Source: Icerya purchasi
Taxonomy: Eukaryota > Arthropoda > Insecta > Hemiptera > Monophlebidae
DNA length: 64,000 bases
Assembly: GCA_039619475.1 (NCBI GenBank)
Contig: CM077116.1
Span: 203,383,117-203,447,116, forward strand
Reading direction: 5' to 3'
Shown here: piece by piece, positions 1 through 10,686 of the stretch
How positions within the stretch are numbered: the stretch's first letter is position 1
Layout: every line of letters begins with the position of its first letter
Made by a program: the position numbers and the translations under genes
The notes under the pieces: model-generated
The model's input: the letters and a program-made list of their open reading frames with translations, nothing else
Told to the model about the DNA's origin: nothing
The model's database searches: none

Positions 1-2453
1 GAAATTTCTCCTGTTTTCAATACCGCAGTTATTTATATTTCGCTGCTACACACATGTTTAACTTCAGTAACGGGTAGAATTCCTGCCTGAATTATTCGAT
101 TACGGAGCGCAACAAATCGGACACTTGATTTTCAAGTACATTGCCTGGAGTCGCGTCGTATGTGAGAGTTCAGCAATCCAGTACGATTTAAGTAGGCCCG
201 ATGATTTTATGTAAAATCTATTCGACAGTTTCTACTTTTAGTGTATACTTTCTATTTAGGTGTCGATCCCAAATTGCTCGCTTGTGGCTTAAGAATTTTT
301 CTTTTTTCTCTCATTGTGCTCGAATCATTCGCACTGATCTGATTCGTTGTTATTTCATTGGGTGCCCCCCCCCCCTGTAAAATAACGTGCTGATTTCTTC
401 TTTGTATTTTTTTCCGTACCGGTGACCATAGCATCTGCCTTTCATCCCTATTTCCTTCCGTTATCACTGCTGAAAATATATGGTTGGGCAAAGTATTTAC
501 AGTGGTCCCAATTCTTCGGTAAATAGCCGGAGGTTGGTTGGCGAGCTGTAATAATTTCAACGGTAGTACTGAAAAAGACAGCTCATTCTAAGCCTTTTTA
601 TGAAAAAATAATGTAATTTGCGGGAAAATGTAAATGAATTTGTAAATGCGAAGAAGTAAACTATTAAACTATTTCCCGAGAAGTCCCTCACAGCTTATCA
701 TGGCGGTAGTAATTACTTTTTAAAGCGATGAAATCTTTCATTAAAAAAAGGAATACAACCGTTACGTTGGGGGCATATTTATCGTGTTAAGCATTTGTCA
801 GCGGTGCGCTTATCAACTTTATCAAAAACTGAGTAAGGTGCGGTGAAATAGAAAAGAGGCGAACAGAAGAAAATACGAATTTTTATTAATCGGTCTAGTA
901 ATTGTTACACAACGGAAGTTCGGTACATGTTTGTTGCCGTCAACCATAACTATTACGGTAGTTGGAGTGTGCTATTTGTGCAGTCTTCGCTGTACTTGGT
1001 TATATACGTGTTGGATAAATATTGTATCAACTATTAATACATATATATATATGTATGTATATATATATATACGCCCTTTCGAAGAACACATTAAAATCAA
1101 AATACCGTTTCTCGGAATTTCGATAATAGAGTGCAGTTCTCGTTTGTTTTATTTGTCACGAAAACATAATATTATCAGCGCATTATTATTATAACGTGAT
1201 TTTTTTTTCTTCTTTTCATCAGTACTGTAAAACTATACAGGCTGGCCATTAACTGGAAAAAATCGGAGAATTTCATTAATCACGGAAATCTGTTGGTCAG
1301 GGAATTCGGAGAAGATACAGAAATACCTGCGTGTTATATAGAACATTTGAAAGAATTATTAAAAAGTATTGCAGAGCTCTAGCGTATGCGTGTTTACTCT
1401 ATAAAATTAATAAAAGATTTTGTTGAATTTTACTGACAAAATAACGATGAAGTAGGAGATTAAAATGGTACAAATTTTATGTGTTTTTTTCAACGAAAAG
1501 TAAAGATTCAAATGATTTTAGATTTTATGAACGGTTTTTTTTTTTTTTTGTATGGCTATTGTTTTCCAAATCAGAGGAAAAGTTGAAAAATCTGAAGATC
1601 CGAGAAAATTGATTTTGAAAAAATAGTGGCCACCTTGATTTAGATTCAGCATCATCGAAGGCAAATAAAGATTTTCCATCGCGTTCATTAAAATAAAAAA
1701 TCAGCAGCGTACTCAAAGCCTTCATAGGTTGCTGTCGAAAAACATATTCTGCTCGTTCCTTTGTTTCATATTAATCTGGGAGTACGTATGTTTTGATACT
1801 GGTGGCGAAATTGAAAATTACCATCGGTTCCGTACATTTTTATTTGATTTGAAGTAATAGCAGCGCTTTAATTATTCTACCGTGCTACATATTTATCGTT
1901 ATATTATTTATTCTTAATACATACTTTTATTTATTTTTTGGTAAACTGGTTTGTTTTGAATTATCAAGTAATCTGAATAGTCAAATTAGTTGAATGAAAT
2001 AATACAAAAAAAAAAAAAAAAATGTAGTATTAAAAATGAACAGAAAATAGTTTTTACTCATAAACTATTTACAAGTAGATTTAGAACGAAGTATTCGGTG
2101 ATTTAAATTTATTCAAAATAGAAGTACATAATAAAAATATTAATTTAACTTTATCTAATTATTCTGAAAATAAAGTCATTTGAATATGATGCAAAAAAAT
2201 TCTTTTGTATTTTTAAATATTTCGTACAATATTCTCCGACAGTGTACGCATTGTTTAAAATATTTTTAATATAACACTAGGCTCTTTTTCGAGCTTTTTA
2301 AATCTTTATTAACCTTTGAAAGTTTTATTAAGGAATTTTAATAGATTCATTACTTTGAACTTTTCAACAATATGCAAAAAAAAAAAAATTCTAACTCGGA
2401 AATGTTAGAGGATTCTGAAGAGGATTCAAGGTCATCGTATAGATTTTATTTAA
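1..2453. other. AT-rich DNA without recognisable gene
   Basis: Only short chance reading frames, poly-A/T runs, a C tract near 367 and a TA-rich patch near 1038-1071 are visible. None of the small open frames shows a recognisable domain or biased codon use. Confidence 0.6.
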
Positions 2454-2491
2454 ACACGGTGCATGGAAACCCTCATACACACCTTTAGTTA
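2454..2491 (+). repeat. 38-bp dispersed repeat, copy 1
   Basis: A 38-bp block here recurs at 18961-18998 in the same orientation with one mismatch. It contains ATGGAAACCCTCATACACAC and ends in TTTAGTTA. Flanking sequence is unrelated. It is probably the conserved end of a transposable-element family that I cannot name. Confidence 0.65.
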
Positions 2492-3712
2492 TATATATAT
2501 ATAAAAAAAAAATGATTTTTAGGTCGGTTTGAGTTGCACATTCCATATATTCTTGACGTTTTTATTTGTTTTTTTTTTTTTTTTTTTGCATACGTTTTAT
2601 AAAACACCATTTTGACCGTGAAATTTCAAATTTATTTATTAAACTGTTCCGGAGTTACCGGATTTTATTAAATAATTTTTTTTTTTTATGTGTGTGTGTT
2701 TCTAAACCATTTTATTGGGATTCTGTACCCCATAGTGCGTAAAAAGCTACCGATCTAAGAGGAAATACAAGCCAAATTGTTTCGCCGCAAAAAATGAGTA
2801 GACTCTTGACCGTGTTATCTGCTTTTATTAATTTTTAATCATATAGATAGAAGCGATGGCACTTTATTTCGTCACTTTACAGCAATAGAATCGTGATTCT
2901 GTTTTTATTAATTTTTTAATTAAAAACTATAATTAATCTGAGCTGGTGATTACACTATTTTCAGAATACATCGGAACGAGTTTCGAGAAAGGTCGCACGA
3001 CCACGTCTTTCCCGTTATATAAATATTTCTGTGTGCGCCGAGAATCACCATACACGTGCACAGACCTCACAGAACCTGTACATTGTTTTTTTTTAGGATA
3101 TTCTTTAAAAAAAAACTACTGTTTTTTTTCACGTATATAATATTATGTATACTCTGCGTTTTTTCTGGTATTAAATCAAAATCCCGTGCATCATTCTCAA
3201 AATCTAATAATCTCAATTCCATGCGTATCGAACGACATGAACTAGAAGTAAATGACATTATATTTATTCAAGGGCAATCGGGTCAGTACGTACCTATATA
3301 CATACGCACATACATACATACATATAAACACACATACAAATATTTATTAAAAATGTTTTTGCCCCTCCCCCCCACTCGGATTCGTCATACTCGAAAACAC
3401 ATAGATCATAAATTTTTCAGTTTCTATTTTCGTATTGATTAAAATAATTTCCATCTTTGACAAGTTAACTTCAAGAATTAATACGCTTTATTTTTAACAA
3501 TTTTAAATAAACTGCTGTAATTAATCTGATTTTCCATAATGGAACTAAGTAATAAACTTATGTACGAACTTCGAACTCGTTGTAGATAAAATATGGATAC
3601 AAATTTGCAAAATAAAACAATTATTTTTAAAAATGCCAACATATTTCGAATAACTCAATTCACAGACTGTCTGGGAAAAAAAGATAGAACTATTCGATAA
3701 GTGTGTTTTAAA
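2492..3712. other. AT-rich DNA without recognisable gene
   Basis: Homopolymer-rich sequence. The open frames at 2946-3442 overlap on both strands and are rich in Phe, Lys and Ile runs, as expected by chance in AT-rich DNA. A short (ACAT)n-like stretch lies near 3300-3340. Confidence 0.5.
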
Positions 3713-4012
3713 TCACTCTAAAATGTTATCACAAAAGCCACATGAATATAGTTTACGAAGAAGAATATGATGATCAACCATATCAAACGCCTTCCTGAAG
3801 TCCAGGTATAAAGCGACCGAAGAGCGACCTGTTTTTAAATTTTTAGCAATATGGGAAATGTGGTGAAATAACGCATCATCTGTAACTTTGCATTGTATAA
3901 AACTATATTGGTTAGGGCTAAAAAAGTTACTATGTGAAAGGAAATTTAACATTCTTCTTTTAAGACACTTATTAAACACCTTGGAGAAAACGGGAAGAAT
4001 GCACTGCACGGC
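3713..4012 (-). pseudogene. RT fragment, L2/CR1-like non-LTR retrotransposon
   Basis: The minus-strand frame reads ILPVFSKVFNKCLKRRML, then FFSPNQYSF, TDDALFHHI and YLDFRKAFDMVDHHILLRKL. This is the classic finger-to-palm stretch of a non-LTR RT, including the first catalytic Asp region (LDFRKAFD). It aligns block for block with the element at 26917-28737 (for example KAFDVVNHNILLRKL) but is clearly diverged, so it is a relative rather than a recent copy. About 95 residues remain. The ADD box and the ends of the ORF are missing, so it is a dead fragment. Just upstream of it on its own strand, at 4051-4064, is a run of 14 G. Confidence 0.8.
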
Positions 4013-4137
4013 TCCCATTTTTAAATTAATTTAACGTTTTCCAAAAAAACGGGGGGGGGGGGGGTAATCCGTGCGTTTGTTCTATAAGAAAGCGGACTAG
4101 TTTCGTTCAGCACATGGTTAATATTACGATGTTAAAT

Positions 4138-4720
4138 ACAACGCAGATAGTTTCCTTTTCAGATGACACGTGTGTATTAACAGCCCATAAGGATCTAACA
4201 CATGCATCAACATTAATATAAGAATGTACGAACAAAATCTATAACGTGACTATTTGTGAAAAATTAAAATTAATCATAGTAAGAATCATAAAATTAACAC
4301 TTAAGGCCAACTTTACCGATCTCTGGAATTGATTCTCGATCGTCGGCTCACGCAGCGACCTTATATATATAGCATGTCTAAGACACAGCGGATCATTAAT
4401 GGAATTAAAACAGTTTTAGCCTATAATTGGTAGAAAATCTAAGGTTAATCTATACTGTAAACGTTTAATTTACTTAACAATTCTACCGCTTATTTGCAAG
4501 TACAGAATTGAAGTATTCATCGACAAGGAGCAGTCGAACACAGCAACTCCAATCAAAGACTCTTCAGATAATATGCACTATATACTATGTTTCAAATTTT
4601 TCCTTATATACGGACATCTTAACATACAGTGTTTCCAAAAATTGAAAAATAAAACATTTTTCAACAAAAGGAAAGTAAATAATAATATCAACGTAACAGG
4701 CATACATCATCTGAGAATTC
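4138..4720 (+). pseudogene. possible decayed RT fragment
   Basis: The plus-strand reading begins TTQIVSFSDDTCVLTAHKDL, which resembles the F/Y-A-D-D-T catalytic box of a non-LTR RT followed by the usual aliphatic strand. Downstream codons contain weak RT-tail-like blocks (ILPLICKYRIEVFI) broken by stops. There is no single open frame. The call rests on one motif and could be wrong. Confidence 0.35.
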
Positions 4721-5309
4721 TCTAGGAACCCTTTCATGAAAATTGCAAAGCAAATTAACAAAGGATTTTCAAATGTTATCTAACTGCGTTGTAAATAGGT
4801 AAGCATACTGCAGTTCTTCGGATATTATGCGCGTACAGCTATTTAATAGTGTACATATTTTTCACTTTATAATCAATTTTTCTACATTACATAATTATTC
4901 GTTACTGATCTTTCATACTAAAGGCAGACGGTATAATTTATTAGTCAGCTGTACTAATGCAGTGGTTGTTCGACTGCAGGCTGGTGTAACAGTAAGCAAA
5001 ATACTAGTGGGTTAAAACATTCGTATATTGTATTTAGTTTCTAGTTAAGAAGATAAATTATATTCGGAATCGTTTTGCCTATAAACCTCCTTGAAAAAGA
5101 AAGAAAAAATCTGCTCTTCTAGATAAATGTATTTATATTTTATTTAAAACTAAATATAATAATAATAATAAATAAAATGATTAAAAGATTAAATGTAGTG
5201 TACCTATATATTCTGTCTGTTAATTACTTAATAATAAAAATTACATACACAAGTGTAACAAGCCGTGTTAAAAATAAGTACTCTAAATAAAATAAGCTAG
5301 TAATGATTT
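4721..5309. other. AT-rich spacer
   Basis: No coding or repeat structure recognised, apart from an (AAT)n-like patch near 5155-5175. Confidence 0.5.
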
Positions 5310-6281
5310 TTCAGGATTCCCATATTTATATCAGAAGCTCATTTTACTGATAAAAGTTATATAAACTTGAAACGTTATAAAACATACTGGACATTACATC
5401 CCGATAACAAAGCACATGCTGGGACAGCAATCATTATTAAAGATAGCATTCCTCATGATATAAGGCACAGTTACTGCAAAGAATACCTTCAAGCTACTTC
5501 CATTGCTATAAAACAGATAAATAACACCTTGAACGTTGCAGCTGTCTACTGCCCCCCAAAGCACAAAATACAGCCTACATAATTTATAGATTTTATAAAA
5601 GGAATGGGTAATCGATTTATAATTGGAGGAGATTTTAACGCAAAAAATATACACTGGGCTTCCAGATTAACTACCCCTAGAGGCAAAAATTTAAAAATTG
5701 CTGTTGAAACAGAACACTGTGATATCATATCAGGAGGACTGCCCATGTACTGACCAACAGATAAGAATAAAATTCCGGATCTATTGGATTTTTTCATAGC
5801 CAAAGGTATCTCCCAAACATATCTTAAAGTCACTAATGATCAATTTTCCCTATCTTCCGATCACTCGCCGGTTATATTAATAATCAGTGATCAAGTGTGG
5901 CTAAAGGAAAAGAGACCCACTCTAACCAGCAGGCTTACTGACTGGGATAAATTCAGACAGACTTTAGATGGCGCAATAAATCTCTCTATCTCGTTAAAAA
6001 CAAAATCAAGTATTGATGATGCTGTAAATCTATTCACTAACCAAATAACCAATGCAGCTTACTCAAGCACTCCTCCGCTGAACAAACAGTTCAGGCAAAC
6101 TATAATATATCCAAATTATATACGTAAGGAAGTCGCCATTAAAAGAAAAGTACGTAAACGTTGGATGCGAACGAGATGCCCTAATGATAAGAGACAACTA
6201 AATAAACAGACTAAAAAGTTGAAGTTTTTAATCAAAAGATTTAAAAACGATACATTCACGGATTACGAGTATGTTAACAGC
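5310..6281 (+). pseudogene. Jockey-clade retrotransposon, endonuclease half (interrupted)
   Basis: One continuous frame reads RIPIFISEAHFTDKSYINL, KTYWTLHPDNKAHAGTAIII, AAVYCPPKH, FIIGGDFNAKNIHW and LSSDHSPVIL. These are the ordered motifs of an apurinic-type (APE) endonuclease in Jockey ORF2: catalytic Glu in SEAHFTD, GGDFNAK and terminal SDHSPV. Two in-frame stops break it, TAA at 5580-5582 and TGA at 5751-5753. The TGA sits where the family normally has Trp, so it is a single G-to-A type change. The N-terminal part of the nuclease and ORF1 are absent (5' truncation). The frame runs into the inverted-repeat transposon at 6282 and resumes in register at 10687. Confidence 0.92.
6273..6281 (+). 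repeat. 9-bp target-site duplication, left copy
   Basis: GTTAACAGC occurs immediately before the transposon and again, identically, at 10687-10695 immediately after it. Both copies encode Val-Asn-Ser in the Jockey frame, which proves the duplication arose by insertion into the Jockey ORF. Confidence 0.93.
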
Positions 6282-7048
6282 GGTGACCGGACAAAAGCGC
6301 ACAAGACAAAAGCGCACAGGACAAAAGCGCACATGATAAAAACGCATCGGACAAAAGCGCACACGGATAAAAGCGCACACGGATAAAAGCGCACATGGAT
6401 AAAAGCGCACACGGATAAAAGCGCACATGGATAAAAGCGCACACGGACAAAAGCGCACACGGACAAAAGCGCACACGGATAAAAGCGCACACGGACAAAA
6501 GCGCACATCGATTTGCAGAACAGAAGCTAATTTATTAATTTTTCCGTTCTCGGCAATTGCATCATTTGTGAAAAGGCAAAACTGGACAGTTGCCCCGCAA
6601 AGAATTTAAAATTCAAAAAAATTATTGGTAATCAGCGAAAACAAAGTAAAAATAATACAATTTTTTGTATGATTCACTAGTCATTTTTCTGTTTTTTTTT
6701 GTTCTTATATGTGTATTTGTTTGTTAATAATCATAGTGTCTATTGACTATGACCGCTAGGAAGTTACCGTATATAAAAAATAAAATTTGTATCAATAATG
6801 TATTCAGGGGCGTCTCAAGCATCCCAAGTTGTGGGAGTGGTGCATTACCCAAAATACCGATTCATGAATTCATATAATTTAAAAATATTTTTTTTTTTAT
6901 ACTGTATAGCTTATATAACAAAATGTTATATGGTGTTTTTTAATGATTTTCTTTAAACTTTTACAATGCGGGTCTTTTATTTTTTACTTCTGCAATCAAA
7001 ACTGATTTAGATCGAACTGTGAGGACTAAAAATATTTAAAAAAAAAAA
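6282..7048 (+). repeat. left terminal inverted repeat
   Basis: Matches 9925-10686 in inverted orientation almost base for base, from the tandem-unit array through AAAACTGATTTAGATCGAAC to an A-rich tract near 7030-7048, beyond which the arms diverge. Differences are few single-base changes (for example TGTGAAAAGG versus the CGCAAAAGG equivalent), so the arms are well preserved. Confidence 0.9.
6287..6510 (+). repeat. 14-unit tandem array in left arm
   Basis: Units of 15-16 bp with consensus GA(C/T)AAAAGCGCACACG. The fourth unit from the outer edge is a variant, ATAAAAACGCATCGG, and the same variant occupies the fourth position of the right arm. Inner units alternate C/T at the third base differently in the two arms. 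Confidence 0.9.
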
Positions 7049-8394
7049 TTTTATTAAAAGACATCTCACCTTTTAATGCTAAGCCTATAAGTCTTTGTAA
7101 TAATGCTTTACTTTTTCAAACAGTGAGGGTAACTTTTATTTTACACTGTTGTATACTAACCGTTTCTTTATAAATTGTTTCAACTGGTCTGAATTTTCTT
7201 AATAATTTTTGCCTTTAAATTAGTATCGAAAAATCCGCAACTCTTTGTTAACTTGGTAAAAGTTTTCATTATATTTGACACTTCTATATAGTCAACCGTT
7301 TGTTTGCTTATTTCTTCTTCATCATTTTCATCACTGTTGTTTATTTGACTCTTTGATCGCGGTTTTATTGCTGATTAAAACAACTGTTGCAATATTTTTG
7401 TCAACGTTTAATTATTCCTTTGATAATAAATTTCCCGATGATCATTCTAATATTGTGAAAAACTTGAACTCTGTTTTTATTCCGCAATACTTCAAACTTT
7501 TGTATTAAGGGAATTTTACTTACTTTCATTTTAATATGATCAGAATAAAATATATAAATATAATGATTGAATGATTTAAAACTGAACAGAATTTGCTGTT
7601 AATTAAGCGGCTTCTATTGTATCATTCTTTAAATTTCTGCAAGTCTGTTTTAGTGACCTAAATTGTACGATTCTTGGCTGTTGTTAAGAACTTCGCAATT
7701 CGACCATAGTTGCAGACAAATACATAAATTAAATATATTTGCACTTCCTTGTTACTAGGTTAATATCTTGATGCAGAGGGACTAAAAACGTACACAAAAA
7801 AAATCTAAAATTTATTTCAATAAAATAGTTCGGAAATTTAAATTATGGTGAAGTTGTGAAAGAGTTTCATGTAGAGTTGAGAAAAAAGACGTCTAGAACA
7901 TTATGTTTGGTTTACTTGTTATTTAAAATAATCAAATTTCGTACTTTCAGCTAAAATTCATCTGCTTTTAAAATTCATTATTTTTAATTTCTAATATGGG
8001 AGAATTTAATTTTTTTAAATAAAATGAGCAGGGGCCGATACCTTCTGTGATTTTAATAATTTAAAATTATTTTTACTAAGAATTCTAAACGAAACGGTTA
8101 TTTGCTTTATTATTATCTGTAAATGCCATTCGTTGTTGGAGAAATTTATTATTATGTTTTTTGGTGAATGTGGTTGACGGGGGAGCCAATAAGTGGCCCA
8201 TAAACGTAGGAAAAAGATGTATAGAAGGAAAGAAATTAAAAGTATTGTAGCAGAAATACAATTTTGTGGGCAAAATACTTTAAGGTGGATAAAAAAACAT
8301 TAATCATTTGGCAAAATCATGATGTTTTCGTTATAAAACTCTTAATTCAAATATGAGATTTAATGTACTTAATTTTGAATTAATAATAAAATTG

Positions 8395-8880
8395 ATAATG
8401 TTGAAGAGGAAGTTATGAGTCATTTACTGGGTAACTTACCAAAGGAATTAAGAGACGAATGTAATTTGAATATATGGAAAGACAAAATAAAAATATGGTT
8501 GATTGCGTGGTGCAAAGAATGAGAAATGGATAGTCATAGGAAAGGAACAGCGATAAGACGGGTAATTGATTGAAAGAGTAAAGAATTATAAATGATTTAA
8601 TGAAAAAAAAAAAAAAATGCTCAGTTCTAGCTGCATTACTTATGGCTTATGTGTAAATATTGTGGTACGATGTGCGATAGATATAAATGTTGTAAATTAA
8701 AATTAGACATAGAACAGTAAAAATAGAAGTTAAGTTGAATTAAGTAATTATATATAAGACGAATATGATGTATTAGACTTAAGATGTATATAATGAATAA
8801 ACGATATAATTATGTTGGGAACCCACAGACAGGCAATTGCCTTGTGGGACCCGCAAATTATTTAAAAAAAATATATATAT
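8395..8880 (+). pseudogene. possible non-LTR retrotransposon 3' end inside the transposon
   Basis: A short frame reads NLPKELRDECNLNIWKDKIK then WLIAWCKE and stop. This resembles the C-terminal tail of CR1/L2/Jockey RT proteins (lpxxLR...FKxxLKxWL). It is followed by AATAAA near 8796 and by a hairpin whose arms are GGGAACCCACA and TGTGGGACCC around an AGGCAATTGCCT palindrome (8818-8854), then an A-rich tail. The evidence is one short tail motif, so it is tentative. If right, a retroelement fragment is nested inside the DNA transposon. Confidence 0.35.
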
Positions 8881-9704
8881 TTTATTGAAATTAATAAAAA
8901 ATTTTTAAAATGGGCCGAATTTGAAAACAGCAATAAGCATATTATAAAATCTTTAATTAAAATATAAAATCTCCGAATTTAATGAGTCCGACTTTAAAAA
9001 TATGTATTTTATTTAAACTTGAAAAACTCTTTCTACTTTTGATCGACCCTGAAAAGGACAATATGCATTGAATTATATGAAGCAAATGTTATATTTTATA
9101 ATAGAAATTAATTGCGAAGTAAATTTCGATTTTCGTTTTTATTTTTTAAAGTTTAACTTTGATTATAGTTTGACTGTTTTATGAGTATTTATTTTATTTA
9201 CTACATTTTATTAAGAAAAAAGCAACATTAATGAAAACAAACGGTTTCCGCTTATCGTTGTATGTGAATGATCGGAAATTAATTTCAGCGCTCAAATGCT
9301 CACAAGACGGTGACAATAAAAAAAATGATAAAATAAAATGACCAGATTTGAATGCAAAAGGCAGTACATTTCATGATTTAAATGCAATTTTTGAAATACT
9401 TAAAAAACTTGTAAAATCTTCGCAAGAATTGAGAAGCATTTGCACGTCAATATGTAAACGTTCTATATGTTCCTTCAAAAATTTAAAGTTACATCTATTA
9501 TATCTATTATTAATTTGATTCAAGAATTATTTTTTTTACTGGAATTGTAAATATTTTTCGAAAAGGTTAAAAAATTGAAAGAATTTTAAATAAGTCGTCA
9601 TGAATACAAGAAGTAAAGACTTCAAAAACAGCTCTGTTTTTTTTAAATCGAATGTTATAAAATCTACATCACATGTAGTCTCCCCAGGGCTTCATCACAA
9701 CTTT

Positions 9705-9917
9705 TTAGCGCACAACGCACTTTGTATTTGAAAAATCAGGTTCGGGATTATGAATATTTTTTACAAAAAGAACCAGAGAGTTGATCAATGCAGAAATTTG
9801 TTTATCATTTTTCATTTTTTGAAATATTTTTACCGTACTTCGAATTAGTTGTGTAACATCAAACTTATTACTGAGTTCTCTGTTCAACGATTCCATTAAA
9901 TTTTTGATTTTAAGCAT
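9705..9917 (-). CDS. unidentified 70-residue frame inside the transposon
   Basis: A Met-initiated minus-strand frame of 70 residues that starts just inside the right TIR. It is Lys/Asn/Leu rich and probably helical (LMESLNRELSNKFDVTQLI, then KIFQKMKNDKQISALINSL), with a Cys near the end. It is the only frame of any length in the interior that looks protein-like. It could be the degraded N-terminus of a transposase or cargo protein, or chance. No catalytic motif is visible. Confidence 0.25.
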   Translation of the reverse strand: MLKIKNLMESLNRELSNKFDVTQLIRSTVKIFQKMKNDKQISALINSLVLFVKNIHNPEPDFSNTKCVVR

Positions 9918-9924
9918 GATATTT

Positions 9925-10686
9925 TTTTTTTTAAATATTTTTAGTCCTCCCAGTTCGATCTAAATCAGTTTTGACTGCAGAAGTAAAAAATAAAAGACCC
10001 GCATTGTAAAAGTTTAAAGAAAATCATTAAAAAACACCATATAACATTTTGTTATATAAGCTATACAGTATAAAAAAAAAATATTTTTAAATTATATGAA
10101 TTCATGAATCGGTATTTTGGGTAATGCACCACTCCCACAACTTGGGATGCTTGAAACGCCCCTGAATACATTATTGATACAAATTTTATTTTTTATATAC
10201 GGTAACTTCCTAGCGGTCATAGTCAATAGACACTATGATTATTAACAAACAAATACACATATAAGAACAAAAAAAAACAGAAAAATGACTAGTGAATCAT
10301 ACAAAAAATTGTATTATTTTTACTTTGTTTTCGCTGATTACCAATAATTTTTTTGAATTTTAAATTCTTTGCGGGGCAACTGTCCAGTTTTGCCTTTTCG
10401 CAAATGATGCAATTACCGAGAACGGAAAAATTAATAATTTAGCTCCTGTTCTGCAAATCGATGTGCGCTTTTGTCCGTGTGCGCTTTTATCAATGTGCGC
10501 TTTTATCCGTGTGCGCTTTTATCCGTGTGCGCTTTTGTCCGTGTGCGCTTTTGTCCATGTGCGTTTTTGTCCGTGTGCGCTTTTATCCGTGTGCGCTTTT
10601 GTCCTGTGCGCTTTTGTCCGATGCGTTTTTATCATGTGCGCTTTTGTCCTATGCGCTTTTGTCTTGTGCGCTTTTGTCCGCGAACC
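9925..10686 (-). repeat. right terminal inverted repeat
   Basis: Inverted partner of 6282-7048. It carries 14 tandem units at 10461-10680 (in this orientation GTGCGCTTTTGTCC-like) and ends CGCGAACC just before the right TSD copy. The open frames across the units (repeating Cys-Ala-Phe/Val-Arg) are translation artefacts of the repeat. Confidence 0.9.

Larger units (their letters stand above)
6282..10686. mobile_element. Foldback/Mutator-like transposon inserted in Jockey ORF2
   Basis: A 4405-bp element bounded by inverted repeats of about 760 bp. Left end GGTGACCGGACAAAAGCG and right end (reverse complement) GGTTCGCGGACAAAAGCG share terminal GGT and then run in parallel. Each arm begins with 14 tandem 15-16 bp units, followed by about 540 bp of single-copy inverted repeat. 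The flanks carry a perfect 9-bp TSD. Long TIRs with tandem units plus a 9-bp TSD are the known hallmarks of Drosophila Foldback elements and fit the Mutator (MULE) superfamily. The interior (7049-9924) is AT-rich and shows no transposase I can recognise, so this copy is probably non-autonomous. Superfamily assignment is inference from ends and TSD only. Confidence 0.88.

Noticed and set aside
1525..1725. Minus-strand frame of 66 residues
   Set aside because: No motif, and ends in Lys/Asn homopolymer-driven codons typical of chance frames here.
6228..6508. Open frames rich in Cys-Ala-Phe-Val-Arg repeats on the minus strand (and 10461-10750 on the plus strand)
   Set aside because: They are translations of the 15-16 bp tandem units in the transposon arms. 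A unit of 15 bp keeps any frame open, and all three frames are open at once.
6287..6510. Regularly spaced short repeats resembling a CRISPR array
   Set aside because: Units are directly adjacent without unique spacers, occur in inverted orientation in a second arm, and the context is a eukaryotic transposon.
6807..10163. A complete hAT element nested inside the Foldback element
   Set aside because: Flanking octamers are inverted rather than direct repeats and the similarity continues on both sides as part of the longer inverted arms.
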